64,000 nt of DNA from Saccharomyces mikatae IFO 1815 (taxonomy: Eukaryota; Ascomycota; Saccharomycetes; Saccharomycetales; Saccharomycetaceae): NCBI RefSeq assembly GCF_947241705.1, contig NC_079266.1, positions 310,001-374,000 on the forward strand. The letters are read 5' to 3'. Made by a program: the position numbers and the translations under genes. The notes beneath the pieces were generated by a model that saw only the letters and a program-made list of their open reading frames with translations, was not told the origin of the DNA and did not search any database. Below, piece by piece: positions 8,778-18,789 of this stretch (positions are counted from its first letter, which is position 1; every line of letters begins with the position of its first letter).

Positions 8778-9401
8778 TTAATTTCCTTTCTTTGCAGCTT
8801 CAGCAGCAGCCACGTTTCCAGGTTGATTTTTCTCATCAAAGTACTTTTCCAAGTTTTTGACTTGCTTTTGTAGGCCCTCCAGAGAAATTTGCTTCTTCTT
8901 CAATTCTTCTTCAAGCTTAACGGAATCAGTGCCTTTCTCTGAAGCCTTCTTGACATTTTGGGAGGGTTTACTTGACTTTTGTTTTTTTTGTTCGTTGATC
9001 AAGCCTTGGTATTTCACTAGCCTCTTGACAATAGACATGACAGTTGGGATACAGATAGAAAAATACAATATGAACCCGGAAATATACATGTTTCTTTGGT
9101 TGTAAGCTCTTGATGCTAAGGCCTGTATTGGGGTGACAGCAGTTGACCCCATTGTGCCACTGTTATCGTGATGATACAATGAGACACGAATTTGAGACCT
9201 CTTCCAGGAATCGATAAACAATAATCCAACAAGACAGCCCGTTATGAAAATTATGGTTTTTATTTGCTGCTTCGCTGTCAATTGGTTGTAAGTGCTAAAA
9301 ATACCTCTGCGGATCCGGAATGGTAAAGGCAATACGAAGATGAAGAGCATCACCATCTCAACAGTGAGCAGTAAAAATAAAGTTGTAAAATATAAACTCA
9401 T
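8778..9401 (-). CDS. YET1: BAP31-family endoplasmic reticulum protein
   Basis: 207 residues. Three membrane helices lie at about 4-26, 47-64 and 106-124, followed by a Lys/Glu-rich coiled coil from about 150 to 195; this is the BAP31/BAP29 layout. The C-terminus ends AAKKGN, with lysines near the end as in ER-retrieved proteins. Yeast Yet1 forms a complex with Yet3 at the ER, associates with the translocon and helps regulate INO1 expression. The ATG is supported by the immediate hydrophobic start MSLYFTTLFLLL. Confidence 0.96.
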   Translation of the reverse strand: MSLYFTTLFLLLTVEMVMLFIFVLPLPFRIRRGIFSTYNQLTAKQQIKTIIFITGCLVGLLFIDSWKRSQIRVSLYHHDNSGTMGSTAVTPIQALASRAYNQRNMYISGFILYFSICIPTVMSIVKRLVKYQGLINEQKKQKSSKPSQNVKKASEKGTDSVKLEEELKKKQISLEGLQKQVKNLEKYFDEKNQPGNVAAAEAAKKGN

Positions 9402-10113
9402 TTCAATTCCTTGACTATTTTATCTGGCACTCTATAGTTCTTACTCTGTAAAAATAACGATGGAAACGAAGGTTGTAATAAACGAATAATTTCAAAACTG
9501 AAATATCACTCTTAAAGCCCACTTGGCATATATTTCTATTTTTGCATTGCGCCAGAGGGTTTAGTAGCGCCCCCTTAAGACTAACGTACACTATGATATT
9601 ATCAGCTGCGGGTTACGTCCAGTATTTTAGGTGTTGAGGATTTATCGATATAGTTATAACTTTATAAGAAAAGAAGATTGTATGATATGCACTACTCCGA
9701 GTAGCTTCCGGTATACTTTTGAGAACAGCGATAATGTAGAATTAGTGCTCCCTCCTTCCTTTTTTGTATCTAGGGTATTATTACGCATTTTAGAATATTC
9801 TGCTGGTTCAGCGGGCGGCGATCTACGGAGAAATTTTTGGCATAAAGTCAAACTTGCAAGAGTGCATAAGGTATAACTTCTTGTGATATAGGGAACTTAG
9901 TCTAGATTGTTGTTGATACTACTTGACACTTTAGATATACCTTTCGTATTATCGTATACTTGTATATACGTTCTTCTTTTTCTGGTTTTCTAGTCTCTGT
10001 TTATTCATTTGATGACCAAGTTGTGCATATCGTTACACTAAGTTTATATCCCCTACTTCGAGAGTAAACTGAGAGAACAAAAGTAAGAAGTGTATAGGAG
10101 AAAAGAGATTAGA
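9402..10113. other. Divergent promoter region YET1/MNR2
   Basis: About 710 bases. An 81-codon frame at 9631-9876 has no homology signals and a non-ATG first codon, so I do not call it. The region holds a T/C-rich stretch before MNR2. Confidence 0.5.
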
Positions 10114-13035
10114 ATGAGCACCAATAACTCTCAAAAGGATGAAGGTGTTCCTTTGCTTTCCCCTTACTCTAGTAGTCCTCAACTAAGGAAAAAAAAGCGT
10201 AACCAGAAAAAAAGAAAGGATAAGTTTGTCGGCCACTTGAAATCAGACTCACGTAGGCCAACACAACTCCTTCATGATAACGTGCAACATGAGCATGAGC
10301 AGGTTACTGATTTCGACCAGATCGATTCCTGGGGTATGCTGCATGAATCCGATTCCACGAGTAATGACATGATAAAAAGTGAAGATCCTTCACTCAGGGG
10401 TGCGTTCATTGACCACAGGCCGTCAATGAGCCAGCCTAGGGAGAGACCTCAAAGTGCGTCAAGTACTGTCCAGCCACAACCAATAATGAAGTTCTCAGCG
10501 CCCAGTTACAAGAAAGCCACAGGATTGAGACCATCCGATCCGAATAGATCGTTGGTGTCGGATTTATCTCCTTCTGAGTTGGAATCATGGTTGAAAAGAA
10601 GAAAATCTGTCCACAAAAGTTTTGCAGATGAAAACTCTCCCAATGATAGAAAACAATCGAACGCGAACAATGATGTTGTAATCGATGTCGATGCGTTAAT
10701 GCACCACGTCAACAATAACACAAGTAATGGAGTTAACGATAACAGCAAGAGTAGAAAGAAAAAGAGAGGTTCTGACGATGGTAGTAACGAAAATTCCAAG
10801 CACACGTCCAGTGATACAAACGATGAGGAAGATGAGTACAATTCAAGGCCATCATCTAGCCTTTCTTCGAATAATTCTTCCCTGGATGATGTTTGTTTAG
10901 TACTTGATGATGAGGGTAGCGAAGTGCCTAAAGTTTGGCCTGATTGTACTGTTTTGGAAGAATTTTCTAAAGAAGAAACGGAGAGACTTAGAAGTCAAGC
11001 TATTCAAGATGCTGAAGCGTTCCACTTTCAATACGATGAAGATGAAGATGATGGTACGTCAAATGAAGACGGAATTCTTTTTTCGAAGCCAATCGTGACT
11101 AATATTGATGTCCCTGAATTAGGTAATAGGAGGGTTAATGAAACAGAAAATTTGAAGAATGGCCGTTTAAGGCCTAAAAGAATTGCGCCATGGCATTTGA
11201 TTCAACGGCCAATGGTTTTGGGATCTAACTCAACAAAGGATTCAAAATCAAGGATTCAAAGCGGATTGCAGGATAATTTACTGGTTGGAAGGAATATACA
11301 ATATCCTCCACACATTATATCCAATAACCCAGAACACTTTAGATTTACTTATTTTAGGGTAGATTTAGACTCCACTGTTCATTCTCCCACGATATCTGGA
11401 CTATTACAACCTGGCCAAAAATTCCAAGATTTGTTTGTGGCTTCAATATACTCCCAAGATAATAGCGCCGGTCATATTAGGACACATCCAAATTCTCCAA
11501 CACCCGGTATTAAAGCAGAAACTATATCTCAACTACAAGGATTAACAGCTAAAAACCCTTCTACGTTATCATCTATGTCTGTAGCAAATATAGAAGATGT
11601 TCCTCCGTTCTGGTTGGATGTCAGTAATCCTACTGAAGAAGAGATGAAGATACTAAGTAAAGCATTTGGAATCCACCCTTTAACTACCGAGGATATTTTT
11701 TTGGGAGAAGTTCGTGAAAAAGTTGAACTATTTAGAGATTATTATTTGATTTGTTTCAGAAGTTTTGACATAGTGGCAGAAAAGCATGTCCGTCGTAGAA
11801 AAAAGGAAAAGCAAGAGTCTGCTACACTGGATCACGAAAGTATCTCACGCCGTAAATCGCAAGCTTATGGAGCTACGATGTCAAATGATTCAAACGCGAA
11901 TAATAACAATACCAGCAATGTCAATAGAAGCAAGTGGCTTCCATCAATTTTACGTTCTCGCCGTCGGTCGTCTGCCAATAGAACAATCAACACGTCCTCA
12001 TCAAGCTACAAGCGTCGTGTTAAGAGTGAAAAGAAGAAGATGGAAGAAAATGAAAAATTCAAAAGGAAATCAGGAGATAGGCACAAACCACGTGAGGGCG
12101 AATTGGAGCCACTAAATGTTTACATTATTGTTTTCAGAACAGGTGTGTTGACGTTTCATTTTGCCCCCACTCCACACCCTATTAATGTTCGTAGAAGAGC
12201 AAGATTGCTGAAGGATTATCTTAATGTCACGTCTGACTGGATTGCTTATGCGTTAATCGATGATATCACAGACGCATTCGCGCCTATGATAGAACTTATC
12301 GAGGACGAAGTTTATGAGATTGAGGATGCTATTTTGAAGATGCATCAGTCAGATGATTCTAGTGATAGCGACTCTAGTGATAGCGACTCTAGTGATAGCG
12401 ACTCGGACTATGGTGCTAGTGATGAGGATGCATTTCCTTTCGATGTGTACTCTAAGAAGACGACATATTCTAGTGCGAAATCTAGTGTGAGTTCAAGAAG
12501 TATGAGCACTTCTGAAACGTCCTTTAATGCAAATTTAATAGGGTGGAAGAGAAAAGGTGATATGTTGAGGAGGATTGGCGAATGCCGTAAGAGAGTGATG
12601 AGTATACTAAGATTATTGGGTTCTAAAGCAGATGTTATCAAAGGATTTGCTAAGAGGTATAATGAACAGTGGGAAGCTTCGCCACAATCTGAAATTGCAA
12701 TGTATTTAGGCGATATTCAAGATCATATTGTTACTATGGTATCCTCTCTAAACCACTATGAAAAACTCTTGAGCAGGTCGCATTCAAATTATTTGGCACA
12801 GATCAACATTGATATGACAAAGGTCAATAATGATATGAACGATGTCTTGGGGAAAATTACTATACTGGGTACTATTGTTTTGCCAATGAACGTTATCACG
12901 GGTTTGTGGGGTATGAATGTTATTGTGCCTGGACAATATAGGGATTCATTGACATGGTTTATAGGAATTGTGCTCTTTATGTGTATGCTAGCATGCTCTG
13001 CTTATATGTATACGAAGAGAAGATTCGGGTTTTAA
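10114..13035 (+). CDS. MNR2: Vacuolar CorA-type magnesium transporter
   Basis: 973 residues from ATG at 10114. The frame is open further upstream, but only with a GTG and no ATG, so this is the start. Residues 1-430 are a charged, Ser/Asn-rich cytosolic region. The CorA domain follows, ending in two membrane helices. The first carries the family signature in GLWGMNV (the GMN motif), followed by a short loop and a second helix (TWFIGIVLFMCMLACSAY) with a basic tail RRFGF. In yeast, Mnr2 sits in the vacuole membrane and releases stored Mg2+ when it is scarce. A 15-bp tandem repeat near residue 750 encodes a Ser/Asp run not needed for the fold. Confidence 0.97.
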   Translation: MSTNNSQKDEGVPLLSPYSSSPQLRKKKRNQKKRKDKFVGHLKSDSRRPTQLLHDNVQHEHEQVTDFDQIDSWGMLHESDSTSNDMIKSEDPSLRGAFIDHRPSMSQPRERPQSASSTVQPQPIMKFSAPSYKKATGLRPSDPNRSLVSDLSPSELESWLKRRKSVHKSFADENSPNDRKQSNANNDVVIDVDALMHHVNNNTSNGVNDNSKSRKKKRGSDDGSNENSKHTSSDTNDEEDEYNSRPSSSLSSNNSSLDDVCLVLDDEGSEVPKVWPDCTVLEEFSKEETERLRSQAIQDAEAFHFQYDEDEDDGTSNEDGILFSKPIVTNIDVPELGNRRVNETENLKNGRLRPKRIAPWHLIQRPMVLGSNSTKDSKSRIQSGLQDNLLVGRNIQYPPHIISNNPEHFRFTYFRVDLDSTVHSPTISGLLQPGQKFQDLFVASIYSQDNSAGHIRTHPNSPTPGIKAETISQLQGLTAKNPSTLSSMSVANIEDVPPFWLDVSNPTEEEMKILSKAFGIHPLTTEDIFLGEVREKVELFRDYYLICFRSFDIVAEKHVRRRKKEKQESATLDHESISRRKSQAYGATMSNDSNANNNNTSNVNRSKWLPSILRSRRRSSANRTINTSSSSYKRRVKSEKKKMEENEKFKRKSGDRHKPREGELEPLNVYIIVFRTGVLTFHFAPTPHPINVRRRARLLKDYLNVTSDWIAYALIDDITDAFAPMIELIEDEVYEIEDAILKMHQSDDSSDSDSSDSDSSDSDSDYGASDEDAFPFDVYSKKTTYSSAKSSVSSRSMSTSETSFNANLIGWKRKGDMLRRIGECRKRVMSILRLLGSKADVIKGFAKRYNEQWEASPQSEIAMYLGDIQDHIVTMVSSLNHYEKLLSRSHSNYLAQINIDMTKVNNDMNDVLGKITILGTIVLPMNVITGLWGMNVIVPGQYRDSLTWFIGIVLFMCMLACSAYMYTKRRFGF
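12361..12405 (+). repeat. 15-bp minisatellite in MNR2
   Basis: Three head-to-tail copies of AGTGATAGCGACTCT, the last differing at its final base, encode repeats of SDSDS within an acidic Ser/Asp stretch. The unit keeps frame, so copy-number change would only lengthen the acidic loop. Confidence 0.9.
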
Positions 13036-13359
13036 TTTTAGTGGTTTCTATGCATTGGGGTGGTTTTTTATTTTTTTTCAATCTACATATTAGCTCCTTC
13101 CATTACGTTCTTTACCCGAGGAGAGAAGTGCAAACTATTAGCACCTTAACCGTATTGATAGTGATAAGTATCCTTATTATAGTTCACAATGTTTTTGTGC
13201 CTGCTGGGCGTTTGTGAATGTTGTGCGTCTCTTTATGTATGTACACAGTATGTCAGTATGCCTATACTATACGAAGAAAAGGGAAGATGGCATGAGTGAA
13301 AAAAGTGAACATGGAAATCTATTTTTTATGCCACCAAGCTACGAGAAATATTGTATCGA
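13036..13359. other. Convergent intergenic region MNR2/YKL063C
   Basis: The 3' ends of the two genes face each other. It contains a Reb1-type site at 13112-13118 and TATGTATGTA-like termination elements, and no gene. Confidence 0.5.
13112..13118 (+). promoter_or_regulatory. Reb1-type site in a convergent 3' region
   Basis: TTACCCG is the Reb1 core. Between two converging genes it cannot be a promoter element for either, so a role in stopping read-through transcription is the natural reading. Confidence 0.5.
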
Positions 13360-13848
13360 TTAATTATCAAGTATTTCATTGTGAGCCAGTTTTTCTTTGG
13401 CGAGATCTTCCTTCTCTTTCTGGAGTTGCTGTTGTTGTTCTTTCTTACCCTTGTTTATTTGTTTCTGCTTTTCTGAGTCAACCTGTGGTTTTAAGTCGTT
13501 CTCTAGATTCTTCACCTCTTGTTGCTTTGCAACTTCATTATTGAACTTTTCTTTTGGCACTTTTGCCTGCTGTTGTTGCTTATTGTCACTCGCGTCGGCT
13601 GCAACATTACTATGACCATTTCCATTTGCAGACGCATCAGAAGGGCTCTCTAACTCGATCTTTATTTCCTTGTGTAGGTCAGAATAGGCAATCTGTATAA
13701 CAAAATAGACACCGCATAACAGTAACATGTATACTATAATCTTTTTCATAGGGGTAGTCAGATAACTGCCCCTTCTTCTAGCATTGTATTTGCTTCCCGT
13801 TTTATAACGAGGTAAAAGATCTTTTTTCCTTCTGATATCACCTTGCAT
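13360..13848 (-). CDS. YKL063C: Single-pass Golgi-type membrane protein of unknown function (YKL063C)
   Basis: 162 residues. A short basic N-terminus (RRKKDLLPRYK…ARRR) precedes one hydrophobic helix at about 36-54 (IIVYMLLLCGVYFVIQIA). A long Gln/Lys/Glu-rich, probably coiled tail fills the rest. Positive charge before the helix predicts a type II orientation, with the tail in the lumen. The S. cerevisiae counterpart has been seen in the Golgi and lacks a known biochemical role. I assign no function. Confidence 0.85.
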   Translation of the reverse strand: MQGDIRRKKDLLPRYKTGSKYNARRRGSYLTTPMKKIIVYMLLLCGVYFVIQIAYSDLHKEIKIELESPSDASANGNGHSNVAADASDNKQQQQAKVPKEKFNNEVAKQQEVKNLENDLKPQVDSEKQKQINKGKKEQQQQLQKEKEDLAKEKLAHNEILDN

Positions 13849-13885
13849 AATTCTTAACTAAAAACTTTGAACTATTATTACTTTA

Positions 13886-13896
13886 TTTTATGTTTT
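13886..13896 (+). other. ARS consensus match
   Basis: TTTTATGTTTT is an 11/11 match to WTTTAYRTTTW, in a T-rich stretch 40 bp upstream of YKL063C. Most such matches are not origins, and I know of none mapped exactly here. Confidence 0.2.
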
Positions 13897-14662
13897 CCGG
13901 AATGTCTCGCTCTCACGCTCTATCTATTTAATATTACTGTTTGGCTGCGTATATAGACTGGCTAGATTATTCCTTGGAAAGTGCTAGTTCTCAATATCAG
14001 TGACCGGATCACTTTTTACTTTTTTCTGGAAAAGATACAGAATTATTATCATGAAAACTAGGCCATTCTTTTCTTTTTCTTCGCGTTTTTGTTTGAATGC
14101 TGCGCAACTTGTCATCCCGCAGCATAATATCTGAAAATATTGTCTCGTGTTCAATGACATATACTTAGTTACCCTATTTTTTCTTTTTCAGCTTTCATGG
14201 CGGAATTTTTAAGGATAGACTTTGTACATGTCGTACCATTTGCACGCATGGCTTACACTAAAGTGGGACGAGAGAAGCAGCAAAGCAGATAGTTTTATTT
14301 CGGGTAAAAACAAAAGATAAGCACTTTTTTTACCCTGCTCCCTTAAAAAATCATCTTTACAAAACCTAAAAGCTCCAAACGATGAAGGATTGTTGCAGAA
14401 TTCCGTCTTGCAGTATAAGGATGCAGTGAAATCAACCACATTGCTGTTGATAAAGAACTGTCTGTCTTGCCTACTACGGTCAACACTTGTTAGCATATTC
14501 TTCTAGCGCGCAAAGAGCTATATTTTGACAAAGATGCAGCATATTTACCAGGATGTAAGGCACATAGGACCTCTGAAGGCAAAGAAGTTGAGAAATTTGC
14601 GAAATAATCGCTCAAAAGGGAATACTGGTTAAGCCTGACGGTTTTTCTGGTTCTCCGAAATC

Positions 14663-14693
14663 AGGGGAGGGGGGGAGGAGGAAAGGAGAGGGG
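14663..14693 (+). promoter_or_regulatory. G-rich block with two STRE cores
   Basis: Runs of 4, 7 and 4 G separated by AG-rich spacers include AGGGG at 14663-14667 and 14689-14693. AGGGG is the Msn2/Msn4 site, and MSN4 lies 880 bp downstream on the same strand, so autoregulation is possible but distant. Confidence 0.35.
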
Positions 14694-15571
14694 TTTCTTC
14701 CCAAATACTGTGACCTTCTAACAATCACTCTACTCCGCCAGCGGTGGAGAATGAAAAATGAAAATAAAAATAAAATATAGAAAGTACCGCGCGCTCGCGA
14801 AGATTTTAAGCGCGGCAAAAGAAGCCCGAAGATCCGTTCTCGAGAGGAGGGCAACCGCAAAAAAAAATGAAAAAGGTGGGGTTTGCAGTAAAGTACGAGC
14901 GCGGGGACGGATCCGTCACTATTGTTATGTGGGGCCAGTAACTAACTACTGGACTGTACTGTTGTACGAAGCGGTTGGTAGTGGTGACGATGGCCAGGGC
15001 TTCTAGGCGCAGTGCCGTGAACGCCCAGCACAATGTCAGGCTGCAGGAACCGACTTTCTCCCACGAATATTCACTGTCGGCTGCGTACCGGCCATTTTTA
15101 GAACCTGAAAACCCGAGCTAGAACTAGGACTCTTGAGCAATAAGGTTTGTGCATCGCTATTCTCCGGATAAACCAAACCCGCCCTTTCAAAGGCCTTTGA
15201 CAAAGGTCGCTTATCTCTTACAGCTACCATGGCTATTACTGGGTTCCCGATTTGCGGACGGTTCTACCCTCTCAATGCTGTACACGGTTCTCTCAGATGC
15301 ACAAGCATATACGTGTACGTACGTAAATTTTAATTTTTATGCATCTTCTTTCTGTCTATATTGGTATATATAACGAGCAGCTGAAGTTCTGTAATATGTT
15401 TTTCGCAGGTGACAAACAGGTTTAAGAATATTTCCGTCTCTTTCCGTTTTTTTTTAGAGAATTAACACTAAAAGAGAAAAGAAGTATAAATTAACTCGTG
15501 ACATTTCCTTTTCGGATACTCAACACCTTTATCAACTCGGGTTTTTTTTTCTTCGTATTAAGGACAATATA

Positions 15572-17497
15572 ATGCTAGCCTTTGGAGCTAATAACAGGTT
15601 TGTTCGTCACACTAACAACAAAATACAAGAAGATTCGTCGATGATGAACGGGTCAAATGAATTGATGGATCCGGTCTTGACTACAACTAACGTTTCTGGT
15701 ACTTCTTCTTCTCCCTCCAATGACAATTCTGTCAATAATAGTATATCTTCTCCAGAATACACCTTTGGTCAATTCTCAATGGATTCTCCTCATAGAACGG
15801 ATGTTACGAATACGCCGATTCTAACAGCAACAAGCAATACCACGGCTAATAATAGTTTGATGAATTTGAAAGATACTGCCAGTTTAGCTACGAATTGGAA
15901 ATGGAAGAATTTAAATAACATGCAGTTCTTGAATGAAATTGAGAAGGAAAACACTAATTCCAACGGCAAGAATGGTGAAGATCTGGTATACAGTTCAGTA
16001 GCTACCCCACAAACCCTAAAGGAAGAATTGAAGAACTTGGAACAGCTAGAGAAGGTGTTTTCTCCAATCAATTCCCTAAATGATTCCCAGTTTAATGAAA
16101 ACATGGAACTATCACCACACCAACATGCAACCTCTCCTAAGACTAATCTTTTTGAGGCAGAACCTTCTATATATTCTAATCTGTTTCTAGACGCTAAACT
16201 ACCTAACAATACCAACAGTTCAACAGGATTGAACGACGATTATTATAATTTAGACGATACCAATAACGATAACACAAACAGCATGCAATCAATCTTAGAG
16301 GATTTCGTATCCTCGGAAGAAACATTGAAGTTCATGCCGGACGCTGGTCGCGACGTAAGAAGGTATAGCGAAGTGGTTACTTCCTCCCTTCCTTCCATGA
16401 CTGATTCTAGAAATTCAATTTCTCATTCAATAGAATTCTGGAACTCGAATCATAAATCTAGTAGCAATGGGAAATCCACCCAGCAAATTATACCTGAGGA
16501 CGCTACTACTACAGAAAGACGCGGATCGACCATATCACCAACCACAACCATAAACAACTCCTACCCAAGCTTCAAATTATTAGACCATGATGTTTCTCAA
16601 GCTTTGAGCGGTTATAGTATGGACTTCTCCAAGGACTCCAGTATTACTAAACCAAGAAGCGCTGCCTCTTCTTTAAATCGTATTTCCCATAGTAGCGCCA
16701 CTACAAGACAACAACGCGCCTCCTTGCCGTTGATTCATGACATCGAATCTTTTTCAAATGACTCAGTAATGACAAATCCTTTGTCTGATTCGACGTCGTT
16801 CTTTTCAGAAGAAAATGAAGACAACGCCTTAAGTGCACTTAATTATAACAGCTTAGACGCTGCCGCAATGTCGACATATGACAATAACGTAGACCCGTTC
16901 AATATTCTCAAGTGCTCTCCAGATCAGGATCAAAAATTCATTAAACCTTCTATGATGTTATCCGACAATGCTTCTGCTGCAGCTAAATTAGCAACCTCTG
17001 GTGTCGATAATATCACGCCCACGCCGGCTTTCCAGAGGAAAAGCTACGACATCTCTATGAACCCTTCGTTCAAACCACTTCCTACTAATCAAGTTCACCA
17101 CGCTACCCAGCAGCAGCAGCAACAACAACAGCAGCAGCAGCCGCAGCAGCAGCAGCCTCCCAAACAGACATCCATAAGCCCAAGCATAAGAAGAAGAAAG
17201 TCGTCAAGTATTACTTTGAGCCCAACTATTTCTCATAATGGTGGTAAGGTTCCTGTTCAGCCTCGGAAAAGGAAATCCATTACTGCCATTGATCCCAACA
17301 ACTACGATAAAAATAAACCTTTCAAGTGTAAAGATTGTGAGAAGGCATTCAGACGCAGTGAGCACTTGAAAAGGCATATCAGGTCGGTTCATTCAACGGA
17401 ACGCCCTTTTGCTTGTATGTTCTGCGAGAAAAAGTTCAGTAGAAGTGACAACCTATCGCAACATCTAAAAACTCACAAAAAACACGGTGATTTTTGA
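15572..17497 (+). CDS. MSN4: Stress-response zinc-finger activator
   Basis: 641 residues. Two C2H2 fingers close the protein ([17 protein letters not shown]…H and [21 protein letters not shown], about residues 580-636) and bind the STRE AGGGG/CCCCT. The long N-terminal part is Ser/Asn-rich and disordered. It contains activation segments and, before the fingers, RRRKSSS and RKRKS phosphosites in the PKA-controlled nuclear localisation region. A Gln run at about 513-529 is encoded by mixed CAG/CAA. Msn4 and its paralog Msn2 enter the nucleus under stress or low PKA. The protein is about 11 residues longer than I recall for S. cerevisiae (630), largely low-complexity. UGP1 in this window is a known target. 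Confidence 0.97.
   Translation: MLAFGANNRFVRHTNNKIQEDSSMMNGSNELMDPVLTTTNVSGTSSSPSNDNSVNNSISSPEYTFGQFSMDSPHRTDVTNTPILTATSNTTANNSLMNLKDTASLATNWKWKNLNNMQFLNEIEKENTNSNGKNGEDLVYSSVATPQTLKEELKNLEQLEKVFSPINSLNDSQFNENMELSPHQHATSPKTNLFEAEPSIYSNLFLDAKLPNNTNSSTGLNDDYYNLDDTNNDNTNSMQSILEDFVSSEETLKFMPDAGRDVRRYSEVVTSSLPSMTDSRNSISHSIEFWNSNHKSSSNGKSTQQIIPEDATTTERRGSTISPTTTINNSYPSFKLLDHDVSQALSGYSMDFSKDSSITKPRSAASSLNRISHSSATTRQQRASLPLIHDIESFSNDSVMTNPLSDSTSFFSEENEDNALSALNYNSLDAAAMSTYDNNVDPFNILKCSPDQDQKFIKPSMMLSDNASAAAKLATSGVDNITPTPAFQRKSYDISMNPSFKPLPTNQVHHATQQQQQQQQQQQPQQQQPPKQTSISPSIRRRKSSSITLSPTISHNGGKVPVQPRKRKSITAIDPNNYDKNKPFKCKDCEKAFRRSEHLKRHIRSVHSTERPFACMFCEKKFSRSDNLSQHLKTHKKHGDF
17108..17157 (+). repeat. 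CAG/CAA repeat encoding polyglutamine in MSN4
   Basis: An interrupted CAG/CAA tract encodes about 15 Gln with two Pro interruptions, just before the basic segment that precedes the zinc fingers. Confidence 0.9.
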
Positions 17498-18113
17498 GGA
17501 AAACTCAAAAGAAGACAAAAGCAAGGCAGGATAAGATTACTTTTCGGATATAATATTCTTTCTTTCTCGGTTTACAGTAAAAGTGAATTGGACATTTCAT
17601 TCGGATACATTCTAATGATTGAAATGAAACATGATATATGTTCGTGATAAAATCCCAACATACTTTAAGGTTGTTCTTCCAATCTTTACTTTCATGTTTC
17701 TCCAAAAATCACTTTAATTTTTTTTTCGTATATTTCTGTTTCTTCCTTGGCAGGTTCTAAAATTATACAGATTCTGGTTTTGATATATAGACTTCTACTA
17801 TTTCCTTTCATCCTTGGTATTTAATCATCCTTTTTATCCATAGTTAATTTCTTTATATAATATCAAATTGATAATAATTAATTCGGATTTTTTTTTGGCT
17901 ACTTTAATCAGTATTCGTTGTAGACGTATCTAGATTTTGTGTATTGTTCGATGTCCCTTGTCGAGTGGATTTACTCTTATTACCCTCCTATTAGTAACCA
18001 ATGTCTTTCTTCACCGCATGAAAAAAGCTTGGATGATGATGATCAAGTAGAAAGCGACATTACATGCATAAGGTAGCGATACCTGGGCATCCCTAATTCT
18101 AAAGTGCACCGTC
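17498..18113. other. Intergenic, BLI1 promoter
   Basis: About 615 bases, T-rich after MSN4. I see no gene or clear factor site. Confidence 0.5.
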
Positions 18114-18455
18114 ATGGGAGAACAAAACAAGTTATATTATGACATCGAGAAACTGCTAAATTCTTTGCAGGAATCTTTTGATCTAGATTGCGCTCAAAGT
18201 GTATCAGTTTTCACTAGTAAATCAAGAAGTAATGAGGTCTGGTTGGAAGAACTAGAGAATAGATTTAAATTAAAAGATGATATTGAGCTTGATGACGTGG
18301 AAAATCTTAGAACTGAGATTGATAATAAATTAGAAATGTTGGAGGACAAAGTAAACTACTATGAAAAACTTTGCAAAGAATTCGAAGAGTTTCAGAATGA
18401 AATGAAAATTAAGACCGTTGTTAACAACAGAAGACAATCGCGAACTCCAAAATGA
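18114..18455 (+). CDS. BLI1: BLOC-1 subunit Bli1
   Basis: 113 residues, nearly all predicted helix with heptad-like spacing (about 8-100), ending in a basic tail [10 protein letters not shown]. The acidic, coiled-coil character and length match yeast Bli1, a subunit of the endosomal BLOC-1 complex that tethers the Rab5 GAP Msb3. Divergence from the S. cerevisiae sequence I remember is clear, yet ends and spacing are kept. It converges on FBA1. Confidence 0.92.
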   Translation: MGEQNKLYYDIEKLLNSLQESFDLDCAQSVSVFTSKSRSNEVWLEELENRFKLKDDIELDDVENLRTEIDNKLEMLEDKVNYYEKLCKEFEEFQNEMKIKTVVNNRRQSRTPK

Positions 18456-18789
18456 GCAACCGAAATAATTTGGGCATGAATTGCATTATCATACAACTTT
18501 GTATATGACCCTCTTTTGTCGCAACTACACAGGGGAGGGGGGGGTTGAAAGACATGACAGCTTGGTGCATATCAAGCAGATATTGTATTGAAGGGACGAT
18601 TTACTGCAATATAGCAGAGGCATACAAGTTTATACATTTATGTAATCAGAAATCATTAATCCTACATATGTTGTTAAGACTTACATCAAACAAAAGGACA
18701 GAAAAATAAATAAATAAAAATAATATTTCCATTATTTCTAAACAGATTCAATACTCATTAAAAAACTATATCAATTAATTTGGATTAAC
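18456..18789. other. Convergent intergenic region BLI1/FBA1
   Basis: Shared 3' region. It has a G-rich run at 18532-18544 and AT-rich termination sequence near the FBA1 stop (AAATAAATAAATAAAAA). No gene. Confidence 0.5.
18532..18544 (+). other. G-run between convergent genes
   Basis: GGGGAGGGGGGGG stands alone in AT-rich 3' sequence. It includes an STRE-like AGGGG but faces no promoter. It could fold as a G-quadruplex or mark a pausing site. Confidence 0.4.

Larger units (their letters stand above)
13849..15571. other. Long intergenic region upstream of MSN4
   Basis: 1.7 kb without a supported gene. It holds a perfect ARS core at 13886-13896 and a Reb1-type CGGGTAA at 14301-14307. A G-rich block with two STRE cores lies at 14663-14693, followed by a CG-rich patch around 14788-14815. 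Short minus-strand frames at 14209-14496, 14612-14860 and 15036-15230 have no protein features. Most of this is probably the MSN4 control region. Confidence 0.5.

Noticed and set aside
9631-9876. 81-codon frame between YET1 and MNR2
   Set aside because: It starts without ATG, has mixed composition and no features. The place is a promoter region.
14209-15373. Several 60-95 codon frames upstream of MSN4
   Set aside because: They are mutually overlapping, on both strands and without motifs. They are best seen as chance frames in a long control region.
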